In this document: positions 21,714 to 32,103 of the stretch, piece by piece
Layout: the number at the start of each line of letters is the position of its first letter
Position numbering within the stretch: the stretch's first letter is position 1
DNA from: Chaetoderma sp. LZ-2023a
Lineage: Eukaryota > Mollusca > Caudofoveata > Chaetodermatida > Chaetodermatidae
Assembly: GCA_034401795.1 (NCBI GenBank)
Contig: CM067359.1
Location: forward strand, 141,981,136 to 142,045,135
DNA: 64,000 bases
Direction: 5' to 3'
Notes under the pieces: generated by a model
What the model was told of the DNA's origin: nothing
What the model saw: the letters and a program-made list of their open reading frames with translations, nothing else
Database searches by the model: none
Made by a program: the position numbers and the translations under genes

Positions 21714-24537
21714 CTCGGTGCGCGGGCGGCTGCCTGGCTGACGGCGCCTGAGGAGCCTGCGCCCCCCCTCGCTGCTGGCCGAATCGCACGCGGCCGAGGC
21801 CGACGCTGCGACGGTGGCTGGCCTCTGACTTGGCCAGCACCACCTCGAGCCTGCAGGGGACGATACGCAGGGGCCGCGGCGCGAACGTTAGCACGACGCA
21901 GCACTTCAAACTGCTCGCGCAGCGCCCTCTGGTTATTCACCAGGGTGACCGTCTCCTGGAGGTGGCGACATCCCTCACCTCCAAAAAAACCAGGACCCGT
22001 CATAGGCGTACGGAGTAGCCTATTGTACAGGTCCTGAGACGGGCACAGATTGTCCAGGGCAAACGTGCGTCTTGCCCGGACACTCCTGGTCACCGCCCGA
22101 GTCATACAGTCCAGCGCCAGGTTAATACCATCCTGGATGGCTCGCTGGACCGTGACCGGGCTTGGCTGGCGCGATGCGGATGCCGTTACTACCCCCTGTA
22201 ACAGCTGGGAGACGTGGGACAGAGCGGCAATCGAAGCCCTCCCACTCTCCTCCGCATCACGCAACGCGGTATTCGCCGAACGCAACGCGTTCGAGCACAA
22301 GACCCCCGTGTCAGAACGGGAGCCTGGCCGCGCATCCTCACCCAAAGCCGCGCGGTCATCCACGCTGGGCTTGGGTACCACACCGTACCGCTGGTAATCC
22401 AGGGGCACGATGCGACAACGCCTGGCCACCTCGCGAGGGGCCTTCGCGAGACGTCCACTCGAGTTAATGGACGTCTCCGCCGCCTTGAACATGTCAACGA
22501 CATGCTCCGCCAGCGGCAGAGAAGGCATAGCGTTAGCAGTCGGTTTCCCAGCTAACCACGGCGTGTGAACACGCTGGCTAGCCGACTGCTCCACGGGCAG
22601 ATCAGGCCTAACGCTCACCAACCACTGGCAAGCGTCATACAAATCCTCCTCCGTGGCTAACTGCGAGCGCTCTACAAGACGGGGTCCTTCGTCTTCCTCC
22701 TGAGCGCAAGCAGTAGAGCTTGACGGCGGGTACGCTGATACACCTGGCAAGCCAGGGAAAACATGCGGGCCTGACAGCACCGGCATGAGAATATCACTGG
22801 TTTGACCAGGAGCAGGCACCGTGGCAGAGCGCGGGGTATATATAGCCCCACCACGGGCCCGGCCAGCACCAGCAACACCCTCGGCAAGCCGAGGTATGCG
22901 GTACCGCTGGCCATCAGCAGCGCCCTGGGCCACCACCTGAGCCGCGGACTTTACTCCAGGGTGAGTAAAACCGTGGAAGAAGCCGCCTGTATTCCCCGCG
23001 AGGGGTGCACAAACTTCTTCATCCATGTCCACGTCGTCAGACGGCGACCCTAGCAGGTAATCCTCATCACCCTGGTCAGAAAGATTAGACCCCGGGTCAG
23101 CAAAGAGAGCTAACCCGGGCTGACCAGGAACGGTGCCATAGGAGGTACTGGCCACCGCGGCGTGCGGATACCCCTGGACTGATAAGCAGCCCGCGGGTTC
23201 CAGCGACAACCGTCCACGGTCCCCTCTCGGCGCGGCAATAAGCCTGCTGCCAGGGTCGTGGAACGCCCCCTCTAATGGGGCCACCTCTGGATCGTCGAAC
23301 AACGGAAGCGGTCTAAGGAAAACCGATCCAGAGGCGGGGATTACCTGCTCCGAAGCCGATGATGAGGACAGTAAAGGATTTGGTCCAGGAAGCATGCCAC
23401 GAAGCAACCCTGGAACCAAATCCTTTATTGTCCTCTTCATCTCTCCCAACATCTCGGTCCGGAAGGCCTCCATATCCACCGCGGACGAGACCTTCCCCTT
23501 ACCCTTCCTACTTACAACCTCTCGTTTCCGCTTCTTCTTCTTCTCCTCCTCTACCACCTTGTCCGTCGCCTGTAAGCAGCACAAGAATTCGGACATTAAC
23601 TCGCCCCCCCAGTGCTTACATATGTCACAATTAACCAAGGGACCACAAGGGCTACATTGATAGCACAGATGAGGCCAGAACTTTTCATGAAGAAAACGTC
23701 CACAGGACGCGCAACCCGGTCCCTGAAACAGGGCAAAGGACAAGGAGTATGAGCAACTAGTTAAGCTTAGAAACTCAAACCAACTCAAAGAGAAGGAAAA
23801 CGATCATAAAGATCAATATACATCAGAAACCAGCATAGCGCTTGAATTGCTGATAAATACATAGCCAGGCTGATTATGACGTCATTAATCCCGTGACAGG
23901 AAAAATTCGATCCCAACAAAACATCCAAGTGCAAGGACGAATTGTATGCTGAATGGATAAGTCGACTACACAACCATCAGATACATATAGATAACTCTTT
24001 TCTGGCAAAAATGTTAATTATCTCCCTTTGTTTGTTTACAATAATTAACATCACCACATTATCAATAACTAGATACCTGACACTTTGTATAGACAAACCA
24101 TCCAACGTGACGAACCGGAGAACTCCACCATCTGCACGCCTCTTAACTCTCTCCACCTCATGGGGAAGGAATTGGATCAAGAGGGCAAAGTGAGAAGACC
24201 TTTATACTAGGCCTCCAACTCACTGGACATAATTTTTCATTTGGTTAGATAACCTAACAGTGTTAGTAGGAAATGGAACCATGGTGGAGAGAAAACTAAC
24301 TCTCTGCTGCTGTGATGTCACCACCTAGCGTCATACAGACCTGTGGACATAAACAGAAAGAGAAATTAGCCCTAGGTAGCACCGAGTTGACATAAACCAA
24401 CTAACCAAGGCGCTTATCACGGTAAACGCGAGTCCCGGAAACACAATACACCGGGAAGAAAACTCGCTAATTTTACTAGAAGTCACCTGATTTAAAGGTC
24501 CTAAGTCCTCCTGTGGCGAAGTGTTCCCTCCTGCCAT
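21638..24537 (-). CDS. DIRS gag-like ORF1, copy C (join 24487-24537 and 21638-23722)
   Basis: Spliced length is about 711 residues. Exon 1 gives 17 residues including TSPQEDLGPLNQ. Exon 2 starts GPGCASCGRF and the cysteine cluster C-x2-C-x12-C-x2-C-x2-C-x5-C-x2-C-x-H. A Lys/Glu-rich, probably coiled segment follows (EEEKKKKRKREVV), then the VPGLLRGMLPGPN helix, an acidic/Gly-rich middle, the HVVDMFKAAE block and DARPGSRSDTGVLC. Because of the C7 run at 21761-21767 the C-terminus differs from D and E. In the ancestral frame the usual UGA is at 21658-21660. There is no CCHC knuckle. Confidence 0.87.
23723..24486 (-). other. Predicted spliceosomal intron in gag, copy C
   Basis: The donor is AATCAG|GTGACT and the acceptor CTGTTTCAG|GGACCG, giving 764 bp. 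TATAAAGG lies at 24199-24206 and TGACGTCA at 23877-23884. Exon 1 ends on a codon boundary and exon 2 begins on one. Confidence 0.75.
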
Positions 24538-24822
24538 CCAAATCAGATACTATCACTCCAAAATAACACCAAATAAACAGTTTAAGAGTAAGAAAAGCTT
24601 ATGTTTCAAAAGACATGTGTGTTCTCTTTGCCAATAATCTAGCAAAGAGGTAGTGCTAGTCTGCGCATGCGCGGTGGTGGGGCTGGCATCCGCCAGACTA
24701 CGCTCTGACTCCCTGCCCAGTAGGGGCACCTAACTGTTTTAAATCTGAGTGTTTATTGAGTGAAAGCCAATATTTAGCAATATCAAAAGTATTAGGGAGG
24801 TAAGTATACTCTTGAAGTGAAA

Positions 24823-25500
24823 ATAGCTACCTACTACACTACAGAGAGAAAGGTATTTCTAGTGATTGCAGGGGTCCTCTGAGTTAAACAACGTTTATTA
24901 GTTATATTTAGATTTTAGGCTGGTGTGAGTATTGCGGGTGGTGGTCGTTTATCCAGCATATCTCGGGAATCCTATGAGGTAGAATTACCAAATTTGGTAA
25001 ATACATTGCTATTATGAGTGGCTAGAAAATTGTTTAGTTGGGGGGGGGGGGGGGCAACATCTTCAAAATTAAGGTCACAGGCTCACTTAGTGCATCCTGC
25101 AACACACATTTTTATACCCTGCCAATTTTTTGTGCCAATTATGTAATTGCGTGGGTGGGCGGGTGGCAGAGTGGTTTCCAGATGATAACTATGTTGCCAT
25201 TTGTCCGATAGTTTTGAAACCTCATAGAGTGGTTGACTACGTCTGGGGAAGAAATCTATGAGAATCGAAGATGAACCGAAATCCAAGATGGACACCAGCC
25301 ACCGGCGGCCATCTTGAAAATTTGTTTGTGGATGATAACTCCTGAACCGTTTAACGGATCACTTTGAAACTTCATAGGATTACTGGTCTGGGTCTTAGGA
25401 AGAAATCTCTTTTCTGATAGATGTCATTCATTGGTTTGTCATCATCCAAGTTAATTTTACATCCTGCAAATCAGGTTGGATATTTTTAGGCTAATTTTAT
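24823..25500. repeat. Host DNA with a mollusc-type repeat
   Basis: A G13-14 run lies near 25041. 'ccaagatggacaccagccacc…ggccatcttgaaaat' and 'ggatgataactcctgaaccgtt…actttgaaacttcatagg' are typical of the dispersed families seen elsewhere in the window. No exon was recognised. Confidence 0.5.
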
Positions 25501-26867
25501 GTAACGTTTCTGCTGTAGGCTACAAGTCAGCCTTCCACTTGAAATAGCTACAAATTATTTAACAACTTTATCGTGAGATTGGAAATGAGATTCACGTTTA
25601 CGCACAGACTATATGACAGATTGCCTTAGTATAGAGGTGTTTTCTACGCATGCAGACTATGTGACAGGTGGCTTTAGTATAGAGGTTTTACCCACTCCTC
25701 TCCCTGCAGTCCCTGAGCGCGTATAAGAACGCCAATACGCGCACTTGTCTGTATCTATAGACACTGTATGCGGTGTTGATAATAGTGGCGGTAATTCATG
25801 AAAGCGTTATGCAACACCGTTAATAATAACCGCGGAAAACCAGGCGTGTCTGTAGTCTCGTCAAACCCCAAACTCGGGTCGCTTACAACATTAAAAATCA
25901 TCTCGTTTTCAATCTTTCTTGCGAAATTTAACGGTTCTGGAACATTGAAAAATATTGTACTCGTCGTAACTACAGGGCAAACCCTTCGGCGGGATGTTTT
26001 TCCAACCATTTACAACATATTGGCGCAATATTGTGTAAAATCTCAAGAAATAGCATAATATGAAATTCGCAATTTATGCCGATCCGTTATTTACTCATAA
26101 CTGTCAAAACGATGTCATGTGATCGTTATTTTATCACGTGATGAGAACAATCAATCACGCGATGATGTCATCCCGTGATAATCACGGAAATTGAATAAAA
26201 CGACTTTTGATAACGAAATTTAATATTTAGGAATTGGAAAATATGGAAATAATATATTTTATTTTAATTAGATTATGCAAAAGCATCGTTTGGCGTGTTT
26301 TAACAACCCCCCCCCCCCCCCCACCCCTGAATTTGGGTTACCCTTTAAGTACTTATTATATATAAAATTGTATATTTCAGAAGTTGCCCTGAGCACATTT
26401 CACTCTCAAGATTCTGATTTTATGTCCATGTTGACAAACAACAGACAGAGATCATACCTGATACTACAAACTTTCCTTGAATTCATGAACAATCACACCA
26501 TGATACAACTCAGTTGCCATAGAAATTGCTGATTTTTTTTCCTAATTATCATATGGAACCCCAGCTATATTACATAAAAATATGGGTAGTAATTAATACT
26601 TATATGCCTATCAGGATCTGATTGTATTGGTCACTCAGGAAAACTTTTAGTATGATACTGTACATAGGAGTATTTATTGTAAACCAGTCATTCTTATTCT
26701 AAGTGACAGATATTATTTTCAAAGTAGAACTGAGATTTTATATTAATGTACTCAACTATTGACCACAAATCCAAACCTGCTTTACCTGAACGTATTTCAT
26801 CTGTATATTAAGTTAATATTGAATTTAAAGTGCATGTTGCTGAATTATCATTAGCATATTAATTACA
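25501..26867. other. Unassigned host DNA with a CpG-richer patch
   Basis: At about 25690-26200 the sequence is richer in CG, with several Ebox/CRE-like words (TCACGTGA, ATGTGATC) and an 84-codon minus-strand open frame. It could be a promoter or first exon, but no homology was recognised. A C16-17 run lies near 26306. The rest is AT-rich with nothing identifiable. Confidence 0.3.
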
Positions 26868-27216
26868 GCATGGACAGTCAGACTTATCCACCAATTACCT
26901 AATTTACAGATAAAATATGTTTAGTTACTCAACTATTGACCTCCTAATCAATTACATCACATATAGGTTGATGTCACCAGTCACTATTATAATTGACAGA
27001 CAATACTAACTCTCATAGTAGTCTGTCAGTAAGTATTAATTGTATGTCTTTGCAATTTAATAAACATTCTGTTGATTGTTTTGAGGGGAAGTTTGTTTCA
27101 AAGTATTCACCAAGTTAGCTGTATAGTTACCATGAAATTGAGATTCTGGGACAAAGCTTGGAGCAGCACTTAGCTAGAGATGGGTGGGGAATAACAAAAA
27201 GTGGATTCATCCATTG
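26868..27216 (+). mobile_element. Degenerate MITE-like element (family M), copy h
   Basis: It shares 'tgtatgtctttgcaatttaataaacattctgttga', 'agctgtatagttaccatgaaattgag' and 'gcacttagctagagatggg' with the intact copies at 48-53 kb. Its ends are 'catggacagtcagacttatcc' and 'agtggattcatccattg'. The central palindrome is largely lost. Confidence 0.55.
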
Positions 27217-27279
27217 TGATATAAGTACTGTAATATTTCTCTAGTAAATTTGTCAAAAAACAGATTGAGTTTTTATTTT

Positions 27280-27430
27280 ATGTCCATTCATTCGTTCCAT
27301 TTCTAGACCAAGAAGAATATTTTGGAACATTTACCCCTGAAATTACAAGCTCGATAACAGAGCCAGTCATTCAGTGCTAAGTCTCCAAAAACAATACTCC
27401 CTTGGTCTGCAAATGTACATTTTCTCTGCC
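27280..27430. repeat. FB2 foldback repeat fragment
   Basis: 'gaccaagaagaatattttggaacatttaccc' is partly mirrored by 'gtctccaaaaacaatactcccttggtctgc'. Between them is a short 'acaagctcgataacagagccagtcattc' tip. Confidence 0.55.
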
Positions 27431-29690
27431 AAAATATCAGTATTTGCATGACAACACTCATTGGTAACATCTTTCCAGCTTGCAACAATTTCAGGGTTCA
27501 TATACCTTGGGCATAATAAAATTCCATACTTTTTCCAAACATATATTTCAAAATTCCAGACTCTCTACAATAATTAATGACTAATGACCCAATATTTATA
27601 AATATCTTAACACCCTCCTCCCACCCCACCCACAAACCACACTACAAAAACAAAGAATTGAATATAGATCTTACATTGTTGTGGCTTACCTAGTTGAGCA
27701 ACCCTCCCCAGCCCCCCCCCCCCCCAACACCACCTTGAAAGCAATAGCTTCCAGTCATATTATTTTCAAAATATTTAAACGAATATGCTTTAATTTGTAA
27801 AGAATTCCACCTGTATCAAAGAACTACCATCTTAATGGCCCCAAAAACAAGAGGGTTGAAATGTTTATAAAATTGTACCTGTGACGGGTAGATTTTTTTG
27901 TAACTGTCACCAAATATTTTTACTTGTACAAGCAGCATACATTTCTAATATAAAACAATAACCTGCAAGTCCACCATAATAAAAAGCATAACCAGCTCTG
28001 AGACATTTAGTTGATACCTTGACCCTTCTTAACTTGTACGCTTTAAACTGACAATTTAGTGCAAATGCGATTTACTGGAAATAAGAGTTACTATGCACCG
28101 GTTTTCCTGACATATAGTCCTGTTTTCTCGGTCGCTCCAAAGCAATGAACCACTTAAATATCTGGCAGTATTACTGTCAGAACCTTCCAATAATAATATA
28201 TTGGGTCATATAACCCGTCAAAGTGGGCGCTAACATATTGCTTTACTGCGTTTAAAAGCGGTACAGTGACTACATTTTTCGCTCGCCTTTAGCCATCAAT
28301 ATTAATTGCGAGAGTCGCAGAGATTGGTTGAAATAAATCATGTGATTAATTCGTTATGAATGACAATGAGGCACGTGATCAAAATTTGACTATGATAGTA
28401 ATTTTCATTCATGCCTATTGAAATCGGATATCCCGCGAGCCAATCAGAAACTATGAGTACACATTATCGATTATTATTAACTACGACTGCGCAGTCACAC
28501 GAGACATTTCCCATTACCGGTGAATTAGCAGACCCCCCTCTAGGCTGATTCGTGACATAATTTTTATTGTTGAAATTAGTAACTGGGATCGCGGCGTTCT
28601 GTAAGAATGGAATGTTTATGTTTTTGGACGCGTTTATTTACGAGAATCCAGTTGGATTCCCGTATTTTTCAATTTCGGGAATATTACGAGAATCAGATTC
28701 CCGTCGAATTTCGAGCCCTGAATTATTGTGTGTCATGGACAAATACACACTGACACAGTAGCTAGGATCTATGAATGTAACAGTTTAATTTAACAGATAA
28801 ATCCGTAAACAGCCGTCTCTACAAACCAACTGAAACTCAAGGAGAATATACTGCGAGACTCACTCAACAATGCATGTCTTCCTATGTTATATCGGGATCC
28901 AATTGCGTATATAAAATAATACATCGGGAACATGCCAGCTGACGGTTGCACATACTTGCAAGCAACGGTTTATAATTGAACAGTCCGTTGTTGATGCATA
29001 ACGTGTAGCGAGACTAGTTCCCAGCCTATGTAGTAATGCTAGCGGGAATACAACGGAAGTTTGTCTCCAACACATGCGTGCTCTCGCTTATTTGTAGAAT
29101 TTGACAGACAGATGTTATCGATCTTTTAGATGGTTGAAAATGCTAAATTCCGTTGTAAATAGCATGTTTCATATTAAAAAAGTTGTTGAAACTTCTCTGT
29201 TTTCCACGATCAGAGATAACTACTGTTCTGGGCTTTGTCACTTACTTGACCATTTTTTCGTTCACAGTAATTTTACTCCACGTAACCGACACGCGAACGA
29301 AACGATCGTTCTCACCAAATTTTGGGGGCTGCTGAAGGCCATTGTGTCATGCTCTCTCATTATAAGGAAGTATGTGTTCAAGCTCAACCAAACATGAGAT
29401 ATGAATGACTAATTTGAACTAAACGCAAAACGTCAATTGCTAAAAAAAAACGTTTTTGACTAACATCACAATAATATTGACCTTTGACATCTTAGTCCAA
29501 CTCCTTATAATGATGTGTGTCCAAGTTTGAATCCAGTATGAGTAACCAAACTTTAGGTATGAACTAAAATGGTGAGCTAAACGCAAATTGGAAGAGGACG
29601 GCGATGACGCCGCCACTGCCACCGGAAAATATGCATGGCATCACAACAGGTTGTTTTACTTCATAAAGTCAAGTTAAAAACAAGAGGCCC
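27431..29690. other. Unassigned host DNA
   Basis: Only C-rich tracts (27600-27730) and scattered CACGTGATC/ATCACGTG words near 28370 stand out. Small open frames, for example on the plus strand at 29101-29397, have no recognisable domain and no clear splice context. I see no supported gene. Confidence 0.4.
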
Positions 29691-31185
29691 AAGGGGCCTG
29701 TGTCGCTCACCTGAAGCACTATGCATTTTTGTAAAAATTGTTAGTGGGTGGTTTTGTAGTCTTTTAAATGAGTTTGTGGACAGTTTTGCAAGTCCAATAT
29801 GGCTGCCAAACACGCCACATTTTGATTGGGCCACTGTGGTCATGTTTCTGATGTAACTCCTTCGCTTGAACAAACTTTAATGGCACTCAATGCCTAATCA
29901 TATATCTCCCAAATTTCAGCCCAATCCGCTGTGCTTCTGCATTTGTTTTGGCAAAAAATAGGTTATCCAAGATGGCTGCCACACCATTTGGCCAATCAAG
30001 TTCGCTTGAATAAACTTGGTGCAGCTCTTGCCATAGATGATATTTCAACCGTATTTTTAATTGATCCTCAGTTTCTGAGATTTTTAGACATTTCTAAAAA
30101 TCGACCAAAATCCTAGATGGCCACCAACCAAACATGGACCTCTATGCCAATCATGCTTATACTGGCGTTAATATCGTCAAGACTTGATTATTGTAACAGC
30201 TTGCTTATTGGTGCACCAAAACAACTTATTCATAAGCTACAGATTGTACAAAATACCGCTGCTAGAATCATATCACTCCGCCGAAAGTATGATCACATAA
30301 CCCCTGTCTTACAGAATTTGCATTGGCTCCCGATCGAGCAGAGAATCACTTTCAAAATTTTATGCTTGACTTACCAATGTGTTTCCGGTACTGCCCCTGC
30401 ATACTTAACTGAACTAGTACAACCCTATTCGCCTGGTCGATCACTCAGATCTGTCAATCAGATGCTGCTAAACGTCCCAAAAGTAAATTCTACTACATAT
30501 GGCCACAAAACTTTCGCTTATGCAGCTCCCACTGAGTGGAACAATCTACCACTTAGTCTAAAAAACTCAGCATCATTAGATATTTTCAAATCACAACTGA
30601 AAACCACCCTTTTCAAACGAGCATATTCTCAGTAGATATAGCTATACGCACTAGCGCTTAGAGCACGCATTGTCATGGATTCAGCGCTTTATAAATGTAC
30701 TTATTATTATTATTATTATTATTATGCCCTAAGAATGCTTCCTGCCAAATATACTTGAAATTGGTCCAGTGGTTCTCGAGAAGACATTTAAAATTTCTCA
30801 TTGCTTTAGTATGGGAGCCTTTGGCAGAAAAATAATCCCAGATGGTGGCCAAACCATTTATCCGACAGTTTCGAAAATGACAAATTTGAGCTCAGAATAC
30901 CCAAAGACATATATAAAACCAATTTCAGCCTCAAAATCAATCAAATAAAAAAATCCAATATGGCCACCAAACACGCTACATTTTGATTGGCCCACGGCGG
31001 CCATGTTTTTTTACGGATCAACTGCCCTTGAACAAACTTTAATGGCACTTACAATGTAGTTCCTAATCATATCTCCCAAATTTTGGCCTGATTTGTTCAG
31101 CAGTTCTCGACAAGAAGTCATTTTCAGCAAAACTAGGTCATCCAAGATGGCCACCGAACCATTTGGTCAATCAAGACCTCTTGAA
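29691..31185. repeat. Mollusc-type dispersed repeat, interrupted by an L2-like insertion and by copy D
   Basis: It opens 'acaagaggcccaaggggcctgtgtcgctcacc'. Units alternate 'atccaagatggctgccaca', 'catttggccaatcaag' and 'cttgaataaacttgg'. The unit is split at 30148 by the L2-like element and at 31185 by DIRS copy D. It resumes at 38239 and ends near 38530 with 'cacttggccttttaggccagg'. Confidence 0.8.
30149..30722 (+). mobile_element. 5'-truncated L2/CR1-like non-LTR retrotransposon
   Basis: Its 3' part encodes the C-terminus of a LINE reverse transcriptase: [55 protein letters not shown]. The ORF ends near 30635. The tail 'gcgctttataaatgtac' plus (TTA)n is typical of this group. The 6-bp TATGCC is duplicated at 30143-30148 and 30723-30728, and the interrupted repeat is continuous across it. 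No endonuclease or YxDD region is present, so the copy is dead on arrival. Confidence 0.85.
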
Positions 31186-31471
31186 TAAACGAAATCTAGG
31201 ATTTCTTTTTTCACGAGAGAGTTGATACTTACCTCCCTAATACTTTTGATATTGCTAAATATTGGCTTTCACTCAATAAACACTCAGATTTAAAACAGTT
31301 AGGTGCCCCTACTGGGCAGGGAGTCAGAGCGTAGTCTGGCGGATGCCAGCCCCACCACCGCGCATGCGCAGACTAGCACTTCCTCTGACTAGATTATTGG
31401 CTGACACACATGCAACTATTAAGAGCCTGAAGACCGAGCCTCTGTGGGGTGGAGAGGCCGGGTCCGTATCT

Positions 31472-31570
31472 AGGGAGGTAAGTATCAACTCTCTCGTGAA
31501 AAAAGAAATCCTAGATTTCGTTTATTTCACTTCAAGAGTATACTTACCTCCCTAATACTTTTGATATTGC
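31472..31570. repeat. Internal complementary region (ICR), copy D
   Basis: It matches both outer ends of D base for base as far as I can follow: CTAGG-type left end, GAAGTG-type right end, and a seamless CGTTTA|TTTCAC junction. Confidence 0.94.
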
Positions 31571-32103
31571 CAGAATTCGAAAGTGAATCTGGCGGGAGGG
31601 AGGCGAGGTCAAAAGACCAGCTCATCCCTATACGCTTTTCTGCGTTTAAGGCACTTAAACTTCTGAAACTGTAAGAAAAAACAGTCAGGATTTGACTAAC
31701 CATCGGATAACACCACCGATGTATGAGAGATGACCGAATGTCATATGCGCTCCCCCCCCCTCCTTCCTGGGAGGAAGAGTCGACTGACCTCAATGTCCTA
31801 TACGCTCTCTACGTACAAGTGCCATGTACTACAGGACAGAGACGAAAAAGCTCCATTTTCGTAACTCTCAACAATGAACCACACAAATACACAAACCATC
31901 ACCATATTAATAACGGGTAATCGTGACAATACAATCAACAACGGACAACACATGAACAAGACTGACCTTGTTGAAACGGCTGCTGACATCATCTTCCCAT
32001 TGGTAAAGACTGATGCAGGCCCCAAAAAAGTGGGTGTTTCCATAAATTAATTGTGAAATATATAAGTAATGAGGAAAAACCTCCTCAAAAAATATAAACC
32101 GAG

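Larger units (their letters stand above)
17771..24822 (-). mobile_element. DIRS1-like YR retrotransposon, copy C (full length, near-intact)
   Basis: Full-length element of 7,052 bp. The left end is TAAACAAAATCTAGG (one G-to-A change from the consensus) and the right end is GAAGTGAAA. The ITRs are about 17811-17996 and 24630-24806, and both arms carry GATTTAAAAC. The region between the left ITR and the YR stop (to 18687) holds the ICR and a non-coding tail. It is nearly identical to copy D by eye. The only frame lesion noticed is one extra C at 21761-21767, in the gag/RT overlap. Confidence 0.96.

Noticed and set aside
25755-26009. 84-codon minus-strand frame as a host exon
   Set aside because: No clear splice sites and no recognised domain. 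It is mentioned only as an unassigned patch.
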